A DNA stretch of 64,000 nucleotides from Owenia fusiformis (lineage: Eukaryota; Annelida; Polychaeta; Sabellida; Oweniidae), in contig CAIIXF020000006.1 in the NCBI GenBank assembly GCA_903813345.2, positions 36,857,936-36,921,935 on the forward strand, given 5' to 3'. The notes under the pieces were generated by a model. The model ran no database searches, was not told the DNA's origin, and saw only the letters and a program-made list of their open reading frames with translations. Of the stretch, positions 1 to 10,144 are shown one piece after another. Position numbers and translations under genes: made by a program. The stretch's first letter is position 1. Each line of letters begins with the position of its first letter.

Positions 1-75
1 ATGAATGGTACTCCTTACATGATTGGTACTCCTTTTACATGAATGGCACTCATTTACATGAAAGGTACTCCTTCG
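1..75. repeat. short tandem repeat, about 4 copies
   Basis: Degenerate units of roughly 18-24 bases around the core ACATGAATGGTACTCC run from the window edge to about base 75. The array probably continues outside the window. The GGTACTCCTT core recalls part of the 69-bp satellite at 27.9-31.3 kb, but the match is too short to claim common origin. Confidence 0.6.
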
Positions 76-145
76 AATCTCTCTATTTATAAATCAAAAA
101 TTTGTTTTTCCAAACAACTACGAAGGCTGGACCAAAGTAGGAATA

Positions 146-704
146 TTAGAGCTGGCATCGAATAGGATTTTAATGTCGACATGTCGGAGCTCTCGATCGA
201 CAACGATATCGACATTGTCGGGTCCAATGATATTCGAAAAATGAAAAAAATTTTGAAGAAAATCCGTCTAAATTTTAGATTTTCTAGACATGTAATTAGC
301 AATACAATGCACAATAGTCATCCTCAGTTGTATGTATTATATTTAACTTACAGGGAAACCATGTTCAAGTATCAGACTTTGACGAAAAAGCAATAAATAG
401 ACATAAAACTAGGATTTCTGTTGTTATTTCTGTGCAGCCATTGAAAATAAATCTCGAGGGGCCCGAGACCTAATTGGAGAGCAGGAAGTTGATCAAAACA
501 AAAAGGAAAATTTGAAAATGTAGGTGGTAAAACTTCACTAAAATACACCATACAGCAAGTAGTAACAAAGATTTTAATTCATAGGGAAATAGCTTATTAT
601 GTTGTGAGTTCCGACTGTCGATCAAGAGGCGTTGTGTCGACATGGGTGTCGCAGAGAGCATTCGACTGACAATCGACCATTCCGACATTTGATGCCAGCT
701 CTAA
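146..704. mobile_element. inverted-repeat element (MITE-like), 559 bp
   Basis: Begins TTAGAGCTGGCATC at 146-159 and ends with the reverse complement at 691-704. Further imperfect complementarity lies inside, with GTCGAC-rich segments near 175-225 and 610-690. No transposase is visible and no clear target duplication flanks it (gaata/gaaata at best), so the superfamily is unassigned. Confidence 0.6.
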
Positions 705-1200
705 GAAATATACATTAGTTTCACAATCGCACACATTCCAATAGCCAAATAAATATTTTTAATTGATTGAACTTCACAAAAGAAATTCTTGTGGAAAGAG
801 CACTGCAATATTATTCATTACATATACAAGGAATTTTTTGTTTTTCGTGTTTGAAAGCCAGGGTCTCATTTTTATTTAAAAAATCGTATTTCGCGGCAAA
901 TTGTTTCAACCACACACGTCATGTCACGTGATGTAAAATTTCTGCTCTGAAAAAGAAATCAATTTTGCCGCGAAAACAGACAGTCAGACATGTGCTGACT
1001 TTATATCCCCGATATCATGATAAAATGAACTTTTGGAATTGTTGATGGTTCACCATCATAAAGTGTGGCCTTCATACGGTTAAGATAGCATAAATACATC
1101 TAAATCGAGTAAAATGGTTTATTTTAGAGAACTTTTAAATGCTTTATTTGTGCATTCTATCTATCAGATAAAGAGTCTCAAGGGTAGGCAAATCTATTTT
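705..1200. other. intergenic, one small hairpin
   Basis: No gene seen. A foldback pairs TTTCGCGGCAAA (about 888-900) with TTTGCCGCGAAA (about 965-975). The rest is AT-rich and unremarkable. Confidence 0.5.
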
Positions 1201-2560
1201 GGAAGGAACACTTGAAAATGATTAACAACCTGAACAAGCATCTGAAAACAATGAACAACCTGAAAATATCCAAATACCTGAAAAAACAAATGGCCTGAAA
1301 AAATTCAAGCCCATGAAAAAATATTTTTGTAGCACTTGAGGTGTATTCAAACACAAATAATAATTCACCATGGTATCAAGTTATGAACAGTAACTAGTGA
1401 ATTTCAACTCAGGAAGAAGACATGAAAAATGCTAAATGTCACCACCTGCCATTTGTTACAGACACCTACCACCAAACACTGCCAAAACCAACTGCTGTCC
1501 ACAAAAAGTTGGAGACTTTAACAGCATGTCACCCCCTGTGGTGGTGACAAAACTAGACAAACACAAATAATACTTCACCATGGTATCAAGTTATGAAAAG
1601 TAACTAGTGATAACCTGCCATTTAATACAGACACCTTCCGCCAAACACTGCCAAAGCCAACTGCTGTCCACAAAAAGTTGGAGACTTTAACAGCATGTCA
1701 CCCCCTGTGATGGTGACAAAACTAGACTGTGATAGATTAATATAAAAGTGACCTTACCTGAGTTTATAGTTAAGCTATCATGGCTTTTTCATGTGTCAGT
1801 CCACCTGGAAGATTAAAAATATTGATATCACTTATGTAGAATGTAATCAAGCTGCAGAAAAACTGTAGTATTGTAATAGGTCATAACATAGTGGTTAAAA
1901 GGCAATATGGGGGCCCTCAGTAGAACCACACTCACATCCTCAAAGAATCTTAGACTGAGACAATCTAAGCAGCGATCTCCCCACCATTAAAGCAAGCGGG
2001 CGCAGCACACATCTGAAATTATGAAAATAGGCTTGCACCCAACTGAAAATCAATTTGCACCCACTTGAAAATGAGAAAAATCATGAAAAATTGGCATATT
2101 TTGAGCAATTTTGGTCTGAATTGTGAAAATGAGAATTTTGCACCCACTTGAGAAAAAATCATGTGGAGATCATTGCTAAGTATCTTTAAACCATCATACT
2201 ATGCCTATGCCAATAACTGCAATTAAATAGGTGTGTTTTAATATAGATCTATTTTTATCACTCAACTCATTATTTTAAAATAATAGGGTCCCCAGTACAG
2301 TGCTAACAGCATGTACGACTGGTAAACAGTGGCAATGTCAATGTGGTAGACCGTCGTCTCCAGTGTATCTTATCCATCCAATTTTAAATGAGTTAAAACT
2401 GTAGATGTATATTTAAATGTTAAGGGTCCAATTATGTAGTTTATTCAAATTATATCACTGTTATATATAACTAGCCTTTTGCAGATTGTTGACAATTGAC
2501 ATAGACATATATGACGATAACAATTTATCAAAATTTCTCATACGTTCCTTTTTAAGATAG
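1200..2560. repeat. dispersed repeat, copy 1 (related to 31.86-33.4 kb and 34.80-34.95 kb)
   Basis: Starts with short ACCTGAAAA-type tandem units (about 1235-1320). A block of about 200 bp follows, containing CACCATGGTATCAAGTTATG, and is itself duplicated (about 1352-1557 and 1558-1730). The same order of motifs recurs at 31.88-32.35 kb. A later part (about 2390-2515, with AGCCTTTTGCAGATT) recurs near 34.80-34.95 kb. No coding signature is preserved. Confidence 0.65.
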
Positions 2561-4324
2561 AGATTAGAAGGGTACAGGTAGAGTTCTGGAGCCCTTTATT
2601 CAGTCTAGACAGAGGATGTAGGGTTTATGAAAAAGATTAATTCCTGAGACCAACTGGTCAGTGTTTCCTACAGCAACAGTGTTTTTATTACCTGAGTCTT
2701 AGAAAGACTTTTAAAAAGAACCTCGACAAGCATTGGAAGAGAGAACAATTAAGCCTTTCGTGGTTCACTCTTTAATTGAGAAGGTACAGAAATATGTACT
2801 TCAAAAGCCCTCAAAAAGGACAAAATTTTATCGGTCAATATTTTCAAATGATTCATTTCAGGTAGCTATTTGCGTGACCCGATGGTTTTCTATCCGACAT
2901 CGAACTTTTGATGCCTCCCCTTAATGGTCAGTATACCGAGTATAATCAAGAAAAGCCTGTACAACATGTACAATGAGCAATACATGTGCTTACTTTTGTA
3001 TATTTTAGTTTGTGTTGAAGTTTAGCTATCATATCTGTGGCCTCTCATATTTTGATATATATTTTCGAAAAAATTAACATGGCTGAAACTCCCTAAATTA
3101 CATTATACATAACTATCTGAAATATGCAAAAAGTTAGGACTTGTACAATGTACATATGTTCAGAGAAAGATAATAATGAAGTGTTTCGGTAATTCCCGGC
3201 AATGTCCGATGTTGTTCATCTCTCAAATTATGTCATATCACAACAAACAGCCAATGAAAGTAAATATCGTGTAGCCTAACAAACCATTATTTTTTCGACA
3301 GGATTTTAAAGATACGTCATGGGGTTTCTCGGTAATCTCCGATGTGACTTCATCCGGAGTGGTGTCATATTCTCAGAAAAGACATTTGACTTCGGGAATA
3401 AACATTTGAACAACAGAAATAGCCGAAGAAATCCATTAAATATATGCTCGCTTAATTTTTTATGCTTTTACCAACATACACTTTCTTGAATGTGAGGCTT
3501 TAGTGATTGGAGATGAAGCCAACAACAGTACTCATCGTTTGAGGTATGACATGTGATATTTATTGATAAACTGACTCCAAAATCAAGGAAATATGAATTT
3601 TCCGAAGATGTGTCTTGTCCTTGAGTATATCTATTGAGCCTAAACACCACTGAAGAAGAGGTAATTTGGCAGAGGTCCGTGGGGCAAAGGTGTGTAATGT
3701 CGATGTGTGGGGTAATATCGACATAATAGTTTGGGTAACTTCGACACATACTTATTAGAAGCAGAATTTCCGTTTTTCCGACATGTTTTATTTCTGGAAA
3801 AATTAAAATCTTGCGAGATCTTGATCCATGCGAGAAAAAAACATGGCTTCCCCTAGATCGGAAATTAGAGCAAATAAACAAGGTGTCGAAGTTAGCCCAC
3901 ATGCCGAAGTTACCCCAAAATGTTGTCGACGTTATACCCTTTCGCCCTAACTTACTTTCCAGCAGAACCTAACATGTGAGTATTCACTTCAAGTTACTGA
4001 AGTTCCTATTTGTCATTATGGACACACTCCACTATATTTGTACGTTCCAAGATAGAGAAAATAGAGCACTCAATTCACTGAGGTAAGAATTTATGACATA
4101 TGTGACAGAATGTCTTTTTCAAAGTGTGAGTAATTATTTAGATCTATGTTTACCACTTTACAAATATTTTTTTCAAAAATTTTGTCCATCAACCACTTGA
4201 CAGACGAGTCTGTTTCTCTCTAGTTACACGTGGTAGTACTAAAAATTGTGAAATTTAAGATACCTTATAATAAAAACATTATATAGTTTTGCACACACTT
4301 AGCTGTTTTGTTATACATACCTTG
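2560..4324. other. intergenic, no convincing gene
   Basis: Only short open frames occur here. The longest, minus strand 3468-3902 (144 codons), has no recognisable domain, and its 5' half overlaps repetitive TCGAC-rich, palindromic DNA around 3660-3940, so I do not call it. A GGTAATTCCCGGCAATGTCCG-like motif near 3190 recurs in diverged form near 3330. Confidence 0.5.
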
Positions 4325-4645
4325 AAAATGTGGAAATACTATAAATTCTGTCATTTCAACTTTTTCGTCAATTCCAATATGGCGGCTGAGTTGGACACCC
4401 CAACAAAATTTCAGGAAATAAACAAATCGAATTAATTAGTACTAATGTACTATAAATCATAATTTGCGTGTCATAAATTACAATGACAAGATGATCTTCG
4501 TTTCTTTTGTGTTTTTTACTTGATAAATGTAGTTAAATTGTACAAAAAGCCATGACCTACTTTTTGAGCAATTTGATTGGTCTGATTACTTTGTCAAAAT
4601 TTGGCACTAAATTTGAAGGTTTCAAAGTTGTGTTTTCTAATCTAT
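4325..4645. repeat. dispersed repeat with YY1-like ATGGCGGC, copy 1
   Basis: Contains CCAATATGGCGGCTGAG near 4375 and GATTGGTCTGATTA near 4575. The segment 40,275-40,570 has the same parts in the same order (AACATGGCGGC, GACACCCCAA, TGATTGGTCTGATTA, GCTAAATTTGAA), so these are two diverged copies of one family. Confidence 0.65.
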
Positions 4646-4789
4646 TATCTGATTACAAATGGTTCTGGAAAGAGGATAGACCTATAAATCGAGACTGTGT
4701 TAATGTTTGAATTAACTATGAAACAATCTATCAGAGACCAGGCTCTGTGTTAATCAGTCATCATTTTGCTGTACATGACCATCAGTGAT

Positions 4790-5665
4790 TTTGGCCCAAA
4801 TGCCTCAACCTGGTCCCCCTATGCCTCAACCTAGCACTCATGTGCATCAACCTATAACTTCCTTGGCCCTGTGCATCCACCTATGATCCCTGTCCATCTA
4901 CCAGCAAGACCCTCCCCCATGCCTTTACATTATACCTAGCACCCCGTGCCTCCAACTAAGGCAGCCAATGTGCCTCCACCTTACTCACTTCGAGAGCCAC
5001 GTTAGATTTTGAAACTTATGTTATCAAAATCCAAATAGCTTTCGCAGGAAGTAACCTCAGGCCTGTCAACTGTCCCGCAATTTGCGTATTTGTCACGCAT
5101 TTGCTGAAGAATTTGAAGTCACGCCAGTTTTTTTTGCGTGACAGAAAATGTCACGCAAATACGCATTTTACCTGGTAATTGTCACGCAAAAATATTTCTG
5201 TAGAAAACTTTTTCAAAATATGTTGACGATACGGTAAAAATACGAACGTCGGAAAAAACCGAACGCAATTTGTTCGGATTTGTCACGCGAATCCCGTATG
5301 TGTCACGCATGTTAATTGGAAATTTTCGTACCTACCCCCCCCCCCCCCCCCCCCCCCCTGTTGACGATATCGCGAGCGTAGCGAGCGCGAAAAATTGAGG
5401 TGTCCAAAATTTGATTAAATGCAATAAAATTGAAAACAAGGTGCTCAAATTGTGGCCAAGATGTTCAGATTTGGACCAAGGTGTCCAAAATTTGAACAAA
5501 GGTGTTCAACATTTGCAAGTCACTCATGTTAGGTGTCCCCAAGTTGACAGGCCTGTAACCTCCACCTATCACTGACGCCCTGTGCCTCCACCAATAGTAC
5601 CCCTAGCACCTCAACCTAGCACCCCCTGTGCCTCCACCAATAGTTCCCCTAGCACCTCAACACTG
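4790..5665. repeat. proline-codon-like minisatellite, split by an insertion
   Basis: Degenerate CCCTGTGCCTCCACCTA units occur at about 4790-4985 and 5563-5665. The two halves were one array interrupted by the element at 5059-5554. Stops occur in every frame, so it is not treated as coding. Confidence 0.65.
5059..5554. mobile_element. hAT-type MITE, 496 bp, 8-bp TSD
   Basis: Element ends are AGGCCTGTCAACT at 5059 and AAGTTGACAGGCCT ending at 5554, reverse complements of each other. Both sides carry the identical 8-base duplication GTAACCTC (5051-5058 and 5555-5562). An 8-bp TSD is typical of hAT transposons. The interior has repeated TGTCACGCA motifs, a 24-base C run (5335-5358) and a palindromic GCGAGCGTAGCGAGCGC tip near 5370. 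No transposase. Confidence 0.8.
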
Positions 5666-5716
5666 TATGAATTTTCTCATGATGATTCAAATAAGAAGAA
5701 TGAATTAAACACAGTA

Positions 5717-6082
5717 CTGTCAACCCCTAAAGATTTTCTCGCGGGACAGATTTTTTAGACCCAGTGCCCAAAATTCGCGGGATTTTGCGGGACATCTACT
5801 AAATTCGCGGGATTTTGCGGGACATTTAAGGGATTTGCGTGATTGCGCTAATAGGAGATTTTTTTTATCAAATTCGCGGGATTTCGCGGGACCATTCGAG
5901 GGACAAACACCCTAATTGCGGGACAGTTAACAGGTGTACCACCAAAAACTTCATAGAGGGACAGATTTTTTAGACAAAGTCCCCTTAATTTGCGGGATTT
6001 CGCGGGACATCCACCTAAATTTGCAGGATGTCCCGGGACATTCAAGGGATTTGCGTGATTGGGACTAATGTAAAAGCGTGTA
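5717..6082. repeat. GCGGGA-rich repeat, two tandem copies
   Basis: Units containing ATTCGCGGGATTTTGCGGGA occur at about 5735-5935 and again at about 5950-6075. The outer motifs (CTGTCAAC, GGGACAGTTAACAG) resemble the ends of the 8-bp-TSD MITE at 5059, so this is probably a decayed relative of that family. A third fragment sits at 15,355-15,497. Confidence 0.6.
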
Positions 6083-6158
6083 GAAGTAAGTAGTATAGGC
6101 TGCAACTTTCGACCTACAACCGGCACCGGCACTGTTCCACTTCCACGTTCCACTTCCA

Positions 6159-6210
6159 CCGGAAGTGACGTCATAGGTCACATGTTACAGTTCCACCGGA
6201 AGTGAGGTCA
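6159..6210 (+). promoter_or_regulatory. ETS-CRE composite sites in left TIR
   Basis: CCGGAAGTGACGTCA at 6159-6173 joins an ETS core (GGAAGTG) to a perfect CRE (TGACGTCA). A diverged second copy, CCGGAAGTGAGGTCA, follows at 6196-6210. The same pair is in both right TIR copies (about 11,798-11,849 and 13,725-13,776, opposite orientation). Such composites are known host promoter elements; activity here is inferred. Confidence 0.55.
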
Positions 6211-6413
6211 TGTGATAACATGGTGCACTTGGAGTGACATAACTGGTGAAAGGTTTCTGATAACTGATAATATAATCAAACAAACACTGTTACGGTAACC
6301 TGGTGACTATGTGATAAGCTATCTGTCTACTTCATGGGTGTTTCATTGTTACAGATAAAAGGTGGACATCAAACTGATAAAACAGTGAAAAAGATAACTG
6401 CACAACAATTTCG

Positions 6414-7775
6414 ACCAATCACATGGCTGTAATATATCAATTTGACCAATTATATTTGACACATACTTCATAGGTTGTATAAGCTGTAGAACCATCATGC
6501 CACTTTATATCACTGGTCAAAGGTTACTGATAATTGGTGCAAGATCAAGGGTTTCTGATAACTGATAATATAATCAAACAAACACTGTTAAGGTAACCTG
6601 GTGACTATGTGATAAGCTATCTTGTCTACTTCATGGATGTTTTATTGTTATAGGTCAAAGGTGGATAACAAACTGATAAAACAGTAAAAAAGATAACTGC
6701 AGAACCATTTCATTCAAACAGGTTTTAACTAACTGATAAAACAGTGAAAAAGATAACTGCACAACAATTTCAACCAATCACATGGCTGCAATATACCAAT
6801 TTGACCAATTATATTTGACACATACTTCATATGTTGCATAAGCTGTAGAACCATCATGACACTTTATATCACTGGTCAAAGGTTACTGATAATTGGTGCA
6901 AGATCAAGGGTTTCTGATAACTGATAAGATATTCAAACAAACACTGTTAAGGTAACCTGGTGACTATGTGATAAACTATCTTGTCTACTTCATGGATGTT
7001 TCATGGTTATAGGTCAAAGGTTGATAACAAACTGATGAAACAGTAAAAAAGATAACTGCAGAACCATTTTAACCAGACGGGTTTCAACTTGCAGAATTAT
7101 GTTAACCGATCCCAGTACAGTATGTTTCAACCAATCAGGTTTTGAGATGCAGAATCATTTTAACCAATAAGGGATAATATGCTTGGACTATGTTAACCAA
7201 TCGTGGTACAGTATATTTTCATCCATATAAGATATCATCAGATATAAGAAAATCGACCAATAGGAGAATATTTGTACAATTTAACCAGTTCAGACAGGTA
7301 TTGAAGTTTTTTAACCAAGAGTCAATTTAAAGCATTTTTCCAATCTTCATGCTTGAGTGATTTTGGATGATTTCTGGAGTTTAAGATATTTTTTCACCAA
7401 ACGGTCACTTGATTCTTACTCCCGAGTCAATTTAGAGCATTTTTCCAATCTTCACGCTTGAGTGATTTTGGATGATTTCTGGAGTTTGAGACATTTTTTC
7501 ACCAAACGAGCACTTGATTCTTACTCCTAAGTCATTTTAGAATATTTTTTAAAGTGTCACGTTTGGACAATTTCAGTCACTGTTGATCGATTTCTGCTAA
7601 CTTTTGGAGTTTAAGGCATTTTCACAAAATAGACACCCACCCACTATACAAAATAACACGCTTTAATAGGCATCTCTTAATTTAACATGCCACTGATAAA
7701 AATATAAACCCCTACAAAATAAATAAAAAATGCTAACGTTAACAGTTTTACAGCAGAACATTTTCGACCAATCAA
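6414..7775 (+). promoter_or_regulatory. cluster of CCAAT boxes in left TIR
   Basis: ACCAAT occurs at about 6414, 6445, 6773, 6795, 6804, 7130, 7163, 7197, 7257 and 7768, mostly as AACCAATC or GACCAATC. The clusters are repeated in each right TIR copy. CCAAT is the NF-Y site; the density is well above chance for AT-rich DNA, but part of it comes from the internal duplications. Confidence 0.45.
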
Positions 7776-7843
7776 AGTGTATATGCAAATGAGCTGCAGA
7801 ACCATTTCAATCAATCAGATCAGATTTTTGCACTCTTTGACCC

Positions 7844-7866
7844 CACCGCCGCCGCCACCGCCGCCG

Positions 7867-7898
<32 letters not shown>

Positions 7899-7917
7899 GC
7901 CGCCGCCACCACCGCCA
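7844..7917 (+). repeat. CCG trinucleotide tract, left TIR
   Basis: About 74 bases of CCG with scattered CCA, at the inner border of the left TIR. The matching tracts on the right are longer (about 99 and 102 bases), so tract length varies among otherwise near-identical TIR copies. Confidence 0.85.
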
Positions 7918-7970
7918 CTATCAACAACAACCCAACAATAACAGTAAAATGCATTTTAGTGCTTTAGTTG

Positions 7971-7976
7971 TTTATT
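7971..7976 (-). terminator. poly(A) signal AATAAA of the Polinton-like genes
   Basis: TTTATT on the plus strand reads AATAAA on the coding strand, 52 bases past the stop of the small basic gene. It is the first canonical signal downstream and would serve that gene, and possibly a read-through ATPase transcript. Confidence 0.6.
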
Positions 7977-8028
7977 TAATATACATATTGTCATTTATAC
8001 AAATTATTTCATAGTCCATTGTTAATGA

Positions 8029-8424
8029 TCACTGTCTGCGTTTGCGTTTTCCAGGTGGGCCAGAATAAACCATAACATCCCTCTTTTTCTTAGGTTTCTT
8101 AAAAAGTCTATTCATCACATTTCCATTATAGGTGTGGTCAAAGGAATCATTGTCACTCATTTGTCTGTAAACTCTCTTTGATGGCTGATCCCGTTCAGCC
8201 ATTTCTTTCTGCTGCTTGTCAATTTCTGCCTTTGCTCTCTGATAAACAGCTTCAGTGGGACTGACGTGTTGAACAATTGGTTCGCGGACTGATGACACTG
8301 GTATCCACTTGAGTTTTCCTCGCTTACCATAACCAGCATGTTCGATGACTCTGCCTTCTACCTGGGCTCGTATAAACTTCTTCCACACTTCTGGGTCATC
8401 CACATAAGGCACTATCTTAGGCAT
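8029..8424 (-). CDS. small basic protein of Polinton-like element, 131 aa
   Basis: I do not recognise the family with certainty. The protein starts MPKIVPYVDDPEVWKKF and ends with two lysine/arginine clusters, KKPKKKR and GKRKRRQ, so it is likely nuclear or DNA-binding. A serine/aspartate-rich stretch (MSDNDSF) precedes the basic tail. An upstream in-frame ATG at 8463 would add 13 residues. I prefer 8424 because a TATA box (TATAAA, minus strand, 8478-8483) lies about 55 bases before it, the same spacing as in the neighbouring ATPase gene, whereas 8463 is only about 15 bases from it. It follows the ATPase by 99 bases on the same strand. By position and charge it could be a core or minor virion protein like those of Polintons and adenoviruses; that is inference. 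Length and intact frame argue for constraint. Confidence 0.75.
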   Translation of the reverse strand: MPKIVPYVDDPEVWKKFIRAQVEGRVIEHAGYGKRGKLKWIPVSSVREPIVQHVSPTEAVYQRAKAEIDKQQKEMAERDQPSKRVYRQMSDNDSFDHTYNGNVMNRLFKKPKKKRDVMVYSGPPGKRKRRQ

Positions 8425-8477
8425 TGTTGCTTCCTCCGTTTTTCTCAAACTTCTGATGCCCATGACTAAGGTTTCTC

Positions 8478-8483
8478 TTTATA
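8478..8483 (-). promoter_or_regulatory. TATA box of the small basic gene
   Basis: The minus strand reads GAATATAAAGAG here, between the ATPase stop and the next gene. The distance to the ATG at 8424 matches the TATA-ATG distance of the ATPase gene, which supports separate promoters and the downstream start. Confidence 0.5.
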
Positions 8484-8523
8484 TTCTCATCGTAGTGACG
8501 AAAAGGAACTACCAAACGTTCAT

Positions 8524-9960
8524 TCACAAAATCTCACTACGTTCTTCTTCCATCTCACCAGATGTATCTGTATCTTCTGAATCATGTCCGTCAATAGACT
8601 CCTCATCGTTAAACATTTCATCAGCTATATAAGAATATTTGGCCAAAGTTTTTCTGATAGCTCTCGACAGAGACATGTCTTGATCAACTAAGAATTCAAT
8701 TTCTTCTACTATTTCTCGATGTACATCAGCATCTTTGACTTCAATAAATAACCTCAGAATTTCACCATAGTCATTTAAAAACTCAGATTTTGCTTTGGGA
8801 TAAAGTTTTGCTTTGAGCTTTTGAGTAATTTCCTTCTCTGGTAATCCCCTGGTAGTGTATTTTTCATACAAAGTGTCAGCTTCTTTTTTCAATACATCCA
8901 ACACGTTCTGCTTCAGAGTAGAAAATGTATAATTTTCCTTCAAATCTTCAGCATGGGGTTCATTTTTACCAGAGTCTTCATATTGGCAATATTTTTGATG
9001 TATGTCTGCATGTTTTGTGGTAATCAACACTGTTCCACAGTCTTTACAATGGGGGAGATGTAAAATGGAGGGGTTTCTTAGAGTAACATCATCCATTGGA
9101 CCTGGATACGTAGCATCCATCTGAGTTGATTGAACAATGGTATTTGGTCGGAATTCCGACATATCTTGCCTCTGTTGAGCAGTGGAGCTCCCTGCCGTGT
9201 TATAAAAATGTTGAAATGATGTATATGGAACACTTTCTGCAACTTGCTGCAATGCATTAGGCTTAAGCCTCGAACCATCTTCAGTTTCTTGCTTCAGATC
9301 CACCACTAAGTAACCAAATGGATTTTCCGTAGCTTGTCTGTAAATGTCAAGTAAAGTATGCGTCTTTCCAGGATACATTTGAGATGCCAAAACACTTATC
9401 TGTCTTTGATCCCTCGGGTTCTTGAATAGAACCAAGTAATGGCTGTTTAAGCTCATTGTTCTGCTTTCTCCATTGGGTGGGAAAATATTTTGTTGTAACG
9501 TGATAATGGATATATTTTTGTGATGAGAACCCGCTGTGTATAGCAATGTAACTGCCTTGTTAAGGTCCGCCATGAGATCATCTATCACAACCAAATTAGT
9601 CACATTTCCATCGAAGTAATCAGGCTTCATCAAGTCATCGCAAAGTCCCATAACAAACTCGATATGAGGCTGTTTTCTCTTTATTTCTGCATACAAAGGC
9701 TGCCATTGTTTGAAGAACCATACTATTCTTTGTGGTGGTGGATTGATTAATTGTTCGGCTCTATCAATAAGGTCGACAACATAGGTTGTCTTTCCACATC
9801 CAGTAGGACCTGCAACAATTTTAGTAAATGGATGCCTGAACTGTATAGGTGAGTCGAGATCGAAGTTAGTCTCATCTTTTTTGTGAATGTTTCTCATATG
9901 TCTCAGAAGAATATCCTTCCTGGCAAATGTGCCAGAACACACAGAGCAAATATAATCCAT
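8524..9960 (-). CDS. FtsK/A32-type packaging ATPase flanked by zinc-binding motifs, 478 aa
   Basis: A P-loop ATPase of the DNA-packaging class found in Polintons, adintoviruses and large DNA viruses, where it pumps genome into the capsid. Walker A is GPTGCGKT (residues 51-58). Walker B is LVVIDDLM (123-130). The sensor segment SIITLQQNIFPPN follows (151-163), typical of A32-like enzymes. A C2H2 finger occupies residues 5-26 (C5, C8, H21, H26), and a second putative zinc site uses C305, C308, H321 and C325. The last 150 residues are helical and charged, ending in an acidic tail. Polinton ATPases are usually nearer 250 residues, so the zinc modules and tail are extras. The frame is open throughout with all catalytic motifs present. 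It is upstream of the small basic gene and transcribed from the right TIR side. A role as a packaging enzyme for an element that encodes no visible capsid is inferred. Confidence 0.85.
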   Translation of the reverse strand: MDYICSVCSGTFARKDILLRHMRNIHKKDETNFDLDSPIQFRHPFTKIVAGPTGCGKTTYVVDLIDRAEQLINPPPQRIVWFFKQWQPLYAEIKRKQPHIEFVMGLCDDLMKPDYFDGNVTNLVVIDDLMADLNKAVTLLYTAGSHHKNISIITLQQNIFPPNGESRTMSLNSHYLVLFKNPRDQRQISVLASQMYPGKTHTLLDIYRQATENPFGYLVVDLKQETEDGSRLKPNALQQVAESVPYTSFQHFYNTAGSSTAQQRQDMSEFRPNTIVQSTQMDATYPGPMDDVTLRNPSILHLPHCKDCGTVLITTKHADIHQKYCQYEDSGKNEPHAEDLKENYTFSTLKQNVLDVLKKEADTLYEKYTTRGLPEKEITQKLKAKLYPKAKSEFLNDYGEILRLFIEVKDADVHREIVEEIEFLVDQDMSLSRAIRKTLAKYSYIADEMFNDEESIDGHDSEDTDTSGEMEEERSEIL

Positions 9961-10000
9961 GTTGCCACGTAGATGAGGTTGCGCTGAATGAATGAATCAA

Positions 10001-10103
10001 GCCTGCTTTTCACTTATATAGTTTTAATACATCCCTCTGTTGAATAAAATATGATAAAGGCACAAAAGGTGGCGGCGGCGGCGGCGGTGGCGGCGGCGGC
10101 GGC

Positions 10104-10144
<41 letters not shown>

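Larger units (their letters stand above)
6089..7917 (+). repeat. left terminal inverted repeat of the Polinton-like element
   Basis: About 1.83 kb, ending inside a CCG tract at 7844-7917. It pairs with 10,068-11,918 and with 11,992-13,846. Inside are three sub-repeats starting GTTTCTGATAACTGATAA (about 6253, 6551, 6910; the last is shorter), three units of about 95 bp ending in GATTTCTGGAGTTT (about 7310-7560), at least ten ACCAAT motifs and an ETS-CRE composite near the tip. Confidence 0.85.

Noticed and set aside
3468-3902. Minus-strand 144-codon open frame
   Set aside because: No domain, overlaps TCGAC-rich palindromic DNA, and has no promoter or splice context I can defend.
8425-8463. 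Upstream ATG of the small basic Polinton gene
   Set aside because: It is too close to the TATA box to be in the transcript; the next ATG matches the spacing of the ATPase gene.
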